Shown one piece after another: positions 58,319-64,000 of a stretch of DNA of 64,000 nucleotides. How positions within the stretch are numbered: the stretch's first letter is position 1; every line of letters starts with the position of its first letter. The stretch is from Mercurialis annua (Eukaryota > Streptophyta > Magnoliopsida > Malpighiales > Euphorbiaceae). Where the stretch lies: the NCBI RefSeq assembly GCF_937616625.2, contig NC_065577.1, forward strand, positions 744,001-808,000, written 5' to 3'. A program made the position numbers and the translations under genes. Below the pieces are notes generated by a model. That model did no database searches. It was not told where the DNA came from and worked only from the letters and a program-made list of their open reading frames with translations.

Positions 58319-58666
58319 AGTCAATGGTCATCCCGGATCTTGAACTTGTAGACGAGTTTATATAAGTCAAATTTGACTTATTTTGACAATTTAATCCATA
58401 ACTCTCTAAAAGAAGTTCAATCACATCCACTCGTGTGTTTTCAGATCGCGTGCAAAGCAACTTCGAAGATGTTTGTATTTGATAGTTTATGCCAATTTCA
58501 AAATGTTTGTATTTAATATTTTCACAGTTGTTTTTCATGCGTTCTGAAAATACAGATGTGAGTATGATTGAATTTATTTTAGAGTTATGGACCAAATGGC
58601 AAAATAGACCAAGTTTGACTTAGATGATCCCGACCCGTAAATTCAAGGACCGAAATGACCCTTTAC
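58319..58666. mobile_element. Long inverted-repeat element upstream of UGT
   Basis: The left arm (AGTCAATGGTCATCCCGGAT, TCCATAACTCTCTAAAAGAA, TGTGTTTTCAGATCGCGTGC) mirrors the right arm (TCCCGACCCGTAAATTCAAG, TTATTTTAGAGTTATGGACC, GCGTTCTGAAAATACAGATG). Arms are about 150 bp and moderately diverged. Target duplication not resolved. Confidence 0.65.
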
Positions 58667-58712
58667 TCGTAGCCAAATCACTAATTTTACTCATCTACAT
58701 TTCTTTTGGACC

Positions 58713-58720
58713 ATAAATAG
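58713..58720 (+). promoter_or_regulatory. Probable TATA box of UGT at 58767
   Basis: ATAAATAG lies 47 bp before the start codon, allowing only a short leader of about 20 bases. It is 46 bp beyond the end of the upstream inverted-repeat element. Confidence 0.5.
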
Positions 58721-58766
58721 AGGTTCTTGTTCTGCTTACAATAGCTATCATTTTGTGTTTATCAAT

Positions 58767-60242
58767 ATGCATAGTCAAGAAGCTCATAAACTTCACATAA
58801 TTTTCTTCCCTCTCATGGCTCATGGCCACACAATTCCATTAGTGGACATGGCCAAGCTATTTGCTCTAAAAGGATTAAAGACAACAATACTCACCACTCC
58901 TCTCAATGCACCTTTCATTTCCAAACCAATACAAAGAGCCAAGAATTTGGGTCTAGAAATTGATATCATAACTCTGAAATTCCCCACAGTTGAAGCCGGT
59001 TTGCCCGAAGGTTGCGAAAATCTCGATTTCATCACTTCGCGAAACATGGCGTTCGATATGGTGATTAAATTCGTCAAGGCGCTATCTTTGTTTCAGGAGC
59101 CTCTCGAACAGCTCCTGAGCGAATGCCGCCCTGATTGTCTCATTGCTGACTGGTTCTTTCCTTGGGCTAATGCTGCTGCTTCCAAATTCGACATTCCGAG
59201 GCTCGTGTTTCATGGAACTAGTTTCTTTTCTTTATGCACTTTTATGTCCATTGCAACGTACAAGCCACACGAGAAAGTTTTGTCAGAATCAGAACCCTTT
59301 ATTGTGCCTAATCTTCCAGGAAACATAAAGCTGTCAGGAAACCAATTGCCATCTTACGCGAAACAAGGTTACGAAGCTAATGATTTTACCAAGCTGCTGA
59401 GAGAATCAACAGAGTCAGAGCTATCTTGCTTTGGTGTGGTTTTCAACAGTTTCTACGAGCTTGAACCGGACTACGCTGATCATTACAGAAATGTTCATCA
59501 ACGAAGAGCCTGGCATATCGGTCCGGTTTCACTCTGCAATGTAGACATTGAAGATAAAGCACAAAGAGCTGGTAAAGAAGGCTCCATTGACGAACATGAG
59601 TGCCTGAAATGGCTAAATTCCAAGAAACCAAATTCAGTTATTTACATATGCTTTGGATCCATAACCAACTTTAATTCCTTTCAGCTAAAAGAACTCGCGA
59701 TCGCCCTGGAATCTTCCGGGAAGGACTTTATATGGGTTGTCAGGAAAAACACGAATCCTGAAGAAACTCACCAGGATTGGTTACCTGAAGGATTTGAACA
59801 ACGAATCGAAGGTAAAGGACTAATCGTCCGAAATTGGGCACCACAGATTCTAATACTTGACCACGAAGCGATAGGAGGATTCGTTACGCATTGTGGATGG
59901 AACTCGACACTCGAAGGAATAAGCGCCGGGGTGGCAATGGTCACTTGGCCAGTAGGTGGTGAGCAATTTTACAATGAGAAGTTGGTGACAGAAGTACTCA
60001 GAATTGGTGTAAGTGTTGGTGTTCAACAATGGTCATTTTATGGAGATGGTGTTAAAAGTGAATGCATAGAGAAGGCTATAAATAGAGTAATGGAAGGTGC
60101 TGAAGCTGAAGAAATGAGAGGCAGAGCAAAAAAACTTGGAAGGATGGCTAGAGAGGCTGTTGAAGATGGTGGATCTTCTTTTACTGATCTTGATGCTTTG
60201 ATTCATGAATTGAGGTTCAGAGCTGCAAAATTAAAATTTTGA
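58767..60242 (+). CDS. UDP-glycosyltransferase, UGT73-like
   Basis: An intronless frame of 491 aa. I start at ATG 58767; the frame is open a little further upstream but without an ATG. The catalytic His is H21 (MAHGHTIPLVDMAKLF) and its Asp partner D128 in the normal UGT73 context IADWFFPWA. The sugar-donor box spans W357-Q400, containing HCGWNSTLEGISAG and ending in Gln. SFYELEPDYADHY and GPVSLCNVDIEDKAQRG-like segments are UGT73 group marks. It should glucosylate a flavonoid, coumarin, terpenoid or similar acceptor in the cytosol; which one is unknown. It is clearly diverged from the UGT at 18964. Confidence 0.95.
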   Translation: MHSQEAHKLHIIFFPLMAHGHTIPLVDMAKLFALKGLKTTILTTPLNAPFISKPIQRAKNLGLEIDIITLKFPTVEAGLPEGCENLDFITSRNMAFDMVIKFVKALSLFQEPLEQLLSECRPDCLIADWFFPWANAAASKFDIPRLVFHGTSFFSLCTFMSIATYKPHEKVLSESEPFIVPNLPGNIKLSGNQLPSYAKQGYEANDFTKLLRESTESELSCFGVVFNSFYELEPDYADHYRNVHQRRAWHIGPVSLCNVDIEDKAQRAGKEGSIDEHECLKWLNSKKPNSVIYICFGSITNFNSFQLKELAIALESSGKDFIWVVRKNTNPEETHQDWLPEGFEQRIEGKGLIVRNWAPQILILDHEAIGGFVTHCGWNSTLEGISAGVAMVTWPVGGEQFYNEKLVTEVLRIGVSVGVQQWSFYGDGVKSECIEKAINRVMEGAEAEEMRGRAKKLGRMAREAVEDGGSSFTDLDALIHELRFRAAKLKF

Positions 60243-60398
60243 TTGTTTAGGTTTAGGATTTTTTTAGCAAAGTAATGTCATTATCTTTAGTGGCTACAAA
60301 ATATAATATTTTAATATCTAGAGTTTTGACAATTTTAACAGATATTTTTTTTAAAAAAAAAACATTGAACAGTCTGGTCCATTCAATTTATAAATTAT

Positions 60399-60628
60399 GT
60401 GTTTTGCATATTTAACCTAAATTGTTAATTTTGACAAAAAAGTATATGAACTTTTCAATTTTTGCAATTACGACCACGTTTACATTTTCATTGAAAAACG
60501 GTGCCGTTTAACATTCAAAACGGTGCCGTTTCACATCCAAAACGGTGTTGGTGTTTTAATTGCAAAAATTGGAAAGTTCGTGTACTTTTTTGCTAAAATT
60601 AAAAGTTTATATTAAATATGCAAAACAC
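60399..60628. mobile_element. Inverted-repeat element 3' of UGT
   Basis: Ends GTGTTTTGCATATTTAA and TTAAATATGCAAAACAC are perfect complements; similarity of the arms extends about 80 bp (TTTTTGCAATTA / TAATTGCAAAAA). Its middle carries AACGGTGCCGTTT twice and a third AACGGTG. No target duplication found. Confidence 0.65.
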
Positions 60629-63600
60629 GCGGAAGTTTTTTATTTTTGGTGCATTTAGGCATACATTTAAACAGTTAGTTTAAAATTTCAATTTAATCAA
60701 AGTTTTGAAGTTTTTCTTTCTAGTTTGACTAATCATGAATTAAATCACATAAGAAATCTACGTCGGTTAGATGCGTTACGAATTAATTGTTCCAATTTAT
60801 AAGATTCAACTTTTAGGGATTTACTAGTTTTCTTGGCCACGTGCTACGCACGTTAACGATATCTATATGACCCGATATTTAATATTATAATTGTATATTT
60901 TTTTAATAATATATTATTGTTTAAATTTTATTAGACTTGTGTTTTTTTATTTGTTTTTGTTTAATTATTTTATAAAATTTTAATTTTTTTATTAGAATTA
61001 TAAAAAAATTAGAATTAAGCAATAGATTTAATTTTTGATATTGTTGTTATTAAAAAATGATAATATGATTGAAGCAAATTTATATTATATTTCATAGTAA
61101 ATAACTAATAAATATAAAAAATATCAAAGATTTAACACAAATATTATAATATGATTATTTAATATTAATGAAACTCGTCATATTTTTTTAGAATTAGGAA
61201 TTTAACCATAATGATAGTTGTTGCACAATTCCTTTTAGGATTAGGAATTTAATATATAATGGTAGCTACTGCGGTAATTATTTTTAATATGTTTTCTTTA
61301 TGGGTTAGGAATGGCATCTTTCTATTTGTTAAGCACAAATATTTTTATATGTCACAATTAGAAATATTAATTTGGATAAAATATGTAGAGAGTATATTTG
61401 TCCGTGAATAGAAGTGTTCTCCCGTGAATACACTTTTATAATTGTTATAGATTGTAGATATGTTGAATGAACAAAGTTATGAATATGTAAAATTATTTGA
61501 TATAAAATTTAATAGTGATATAATTTAAGTTTAAGAGTTTTATTTAAATTTCTCTTTTGCCTAATAAAGAAAAAAAATTATACTTAGAACTCAAATTCAA
61601 ACTCTCTTCTACTCATCAGTCACTAATGCCCAACTGACAATTCATACAAAATTTCAATTAGTTTGGAATATAGTACTAAGAAAAATTATCATAGAAGTGG
61701 ATAGTTGGATTGTTGTACAACTTTTTATCCATAGAGAGTTGGAACTTTGAGATAATCATTTGAGTGGCCGAGTTGGCTGAGCCCATGCAAATCAACAAAA
61801 AGTTTATTTTACCCCTCAAACTTTTAACATAAAAGATCAAAAATATTTAAATTTATTAATTTGGACAAAAATATTTTACAGTTTGTCAATTTTAGATCAA
61901 TTTGTATCTTAACTTAATGTCAGTCCTACTCCTAACAGTGCAATTTGACTATTATTGCAAAAAAAAATGCAATTTGAATATTATTGTAAAAATTAAAAGG
62001 TTTGGTTTAAATTATAGCAAGGCGTAAAAATTTAGTTTTTTTCCGCCATTAAGCCTTATATATATCTCATACCTCATATATTTTGTTTGCTTTGTTTGTA
62101 ATTTCTTGAACGTCCACAGATATCTCATTTGTTGCCTTCAAAAACGACTCAAGAGCTGAGCTCAATTTGTTTTTCTAGAGATCAATCTAGTATCTATACA
62201 ATCAATTTTGTTTTAAAAGGAAATTAAAATTAAAAGGATAAGAGATTTTTAGGGGTTATAAGAAAAATTAATTGACAAGGTTAGAAGCAGTCACTAATGT
62301 TAAGTACTCCTCGATGTCCCAATCTAATTAAACAATGAGATTCTCTCTATGCATATTGTTTAAGAAAATATCTGTTACGTGACAATCTAATTAAATTATA
62401 TACATTATATTTATCTTAAAAGTTTTTATTTCTAAAATTGAAGAGGATAAAAAAAATTAGTCAAAACTATGTTAATTAGAATGTGATGTTATGTATCCAA
62501 TTTTTTTTTATCAATTAATTGGAACAAATATACTTGGTATTTTCAGTTGACAAGAAATTTCTCACCTAAATATCAAACTAATAAAAATTTGATATATCAT
62601 AAAATAGATACATGTCATCATAGAAGACATCCTTAAAATTAGAAGAGTTTAATAATTTTTTCAATCTACCAAAAAATATGTGTCTTAAATTTATAATTTT
62701 CATCATGAAAATCAATTTGTAAATGAAAATGCAATGTTTGTTTGATTAGACGTCCATAGATTAAGATTTAAATTGAAGTCTCTATATTTCTTTGCACATT
62801 TAACTCTCCTAGTAATGCTAATTATTCACAAATATATGTATTGGTGAAGCATGCATCCATTGCATTTAAATGGCCAACTTCATTTTAAAGCTTTTAAACT
62901 TCTATTTATTTGGTCAGTTTTTAAATTAATATTTTTATCTAGTCTCTATATTTAATCTATATTGAAGTTTTAGATTTTTTTGGACTGAGAATTAGCATGC
63001 ATTAAACTCACTATGAAATATTTGTGAAACCGTATTTAAATCTCCACTAACTCGATAAGTTAGCAAAATGAGTCTCATCGTCGATCTGGAGAGATGCTAG
63101 ATAAATAAGAATTAAAAGTACAAAAGCCTATTATTAGAAAATTATTAATACTATTTTAATTATTAATAGTACCTTCTTCGGACTGGGGCCATTTATTATT
63201 TTTATGCGAAAATTATTAATTATTAAAACTGAAAATTAAGTGCTGAAAATTAAATGCTGAATTTTAAGTGCTGAAAATAATAATTGCTAATTTTTTTAAG
63301 TGCTGAATTAAATAAGTCTGTTTGATAACTGCAAATCTGCGATTACTGAATATTATTAAAATTATTATATTTACATATGAAACCTTTAAAGATTAGCTAT
63401 TTTAAAAATAAAATACTAAATACAAATAATTTTTAAAATATATATAAACGATATTATGTATATTACACATTTTATAAATAAAAATTATAAATTTTAGTTG
63501 TATATGTTGATAATTAGTCCTTTTTTAACTTGAAAATTAATCCTTAAAATAAAATACTAATTTTTAAAATTCTAAAAAACCGTTTAAATCTGATAATCAA

Positions 63601-63879
63601 TATTGTGTGTTATAAACAAAGTACAAATAATATTTAAGAGTCAATATATTAAATAATGACATATATTCTATAAAAATAAAAATAAAGATAGAAAATAAAA
63701 TATTCATAATGAAAATTATAGTTGCAATTTTAAGTGTTGATTTAAGTATAATATGCTCATTTTTTGATATTAAAAAAATAAAAAAAGTTAATACATGTGA
63801 GATAAAATATTTCTATTCGTGAGTAATTATGGAAACTATTAAGGATATAAAGTTTATTAAATGATAAAACTAATATTTA

Positions 63880-64000
63880 CTCCCTCCATTTTTTTTAGTT
63901 GTCCATTTAGTTAAAATTGTACATATTAAGAAAGTGGGATTTTTGTCTTAAATTATGAGAGTAAATACTCAAATAACCCTACTATTTAATAAATGCTTTT
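63880..64000 (+). mobile_element. Stowaway-like (Tc1/mariner) element end, cut by window edge
   Basis: CTCCCTCCATTTTTTTTAG follows TA (63878-63879), and then TTGTCCATTTAG. This is the familiar Stowaway terminus. The other end lies outside the window, so it cannot be confirmed. Confidence 0.5.

Larger units (their letters stand above)
57317..58766. other. FPP 3' region and UGT upstream region
   Basis: The first 300 bases are probably FPP 3' UTR, with AATAAAG at about 57641 as a possible polyadenylation signal. No gene is seen. An inverted-repeat element occupies 58319-58666, directly before the UGT promoter. Confidence 0.45.
60243..64000. other. Gene-free AT-rich end of window
   Basis: No coding sequence is supported. 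It contains an inverted-repeat element at 60399-60628, a word GCCACGTGCTACGCACGTTA at 60836-60855 like those at ends of some dispersed plant repeats, a TE-like tract near 63200-63340 with repeated AAGTGCTGAAAATTAA, and a Stowaway-like end at 63880. Confidence 0.5.

Overview
The window is a eudicot plant nuclear chromosome segment. Genes are split by many short GT-AG introns, the non-coding DNA is very AT-rich, and several products are chloroplast, cuticle-lipid or glycosyltransferase proteins known from plants. The species cannot be fixed from sequence alone. I rebuilt exon chains by hand from splice sites and reading phase. Every chain for the eight larger genes closes in frame, with total lengths matching their families.

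Layout, left to right. (1) 1-5.2 kb: a tandem duplication of an acidic, cystatin/monellin-like plant gene. Copy 1 is dead (premature stops, altered TATA box, 3' end replaced by a transposon); copy 2 is open. (2) 7.6-14.5 kb: a WSD1-type wax ester synthase/diacylglycerol acyltransferase, six exons, with a 3.7 kb first intron packed with nested DNA transposons. (3) 15.5-18.7 kb: an 11-exon gene for a chloroplast protein resembling PAB, an assembly factor of the chloroplast ATP synthase. (4) 19.0-20.4 kb, minus: an intronless UGT73-type glycosyltransferase. (5) 21.7-24.6 kb, minus: a plastid CBSX-type twin CBS-domain protein. (6) 24.6-29.2 kb: a transposon-rich gap with a SINE, a small MITE and a 1.1 kb Mutator-type element carrying a striking array of alternating palindromes. 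(7) 29.3-33.2 kb: a cytoplasmic poly(A)-binding protein. (8) 33.7-36.8 kb, minus: an organic cation/carnitine transporter. (9) 37-43 kb: a gene-poor stretch with two SINEs and a divergent satellite. (10) 43.2-49.0 kb, minus: SUD1/CER9, the plant DOA10 ER ubiquitin ligase. (11) 49-53.4 kb: a transposon-rich gap. (12) 53.5-57.3 kb: a filament-like plant protein (FPP). (13) 58.8-60.2 kb: a second intronless UGT73-type gene. (14) 60.3-64 kb: AT-rich DNA with transposon ends and no gene seen.

The genes do not form an obvious pathway cluster. WSD1 and SUD1/CER9 both touch surface-lipid metabolism but lie about 29 kb apart among unrelated genes, so I treat this as coincidence. What stands out is the mobile-element landscape: at least nine inverted-repeat elements with intact target-site duplications. 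They include a triple nest in the WSD intron, two Mutator-type elements inserted back to back in one FPP intron, a three-copy MITE family seen three times within 39 kb, and the alternating palindrome array at 27.79-28.23 kb, which is the best candidate here for something undescribed.
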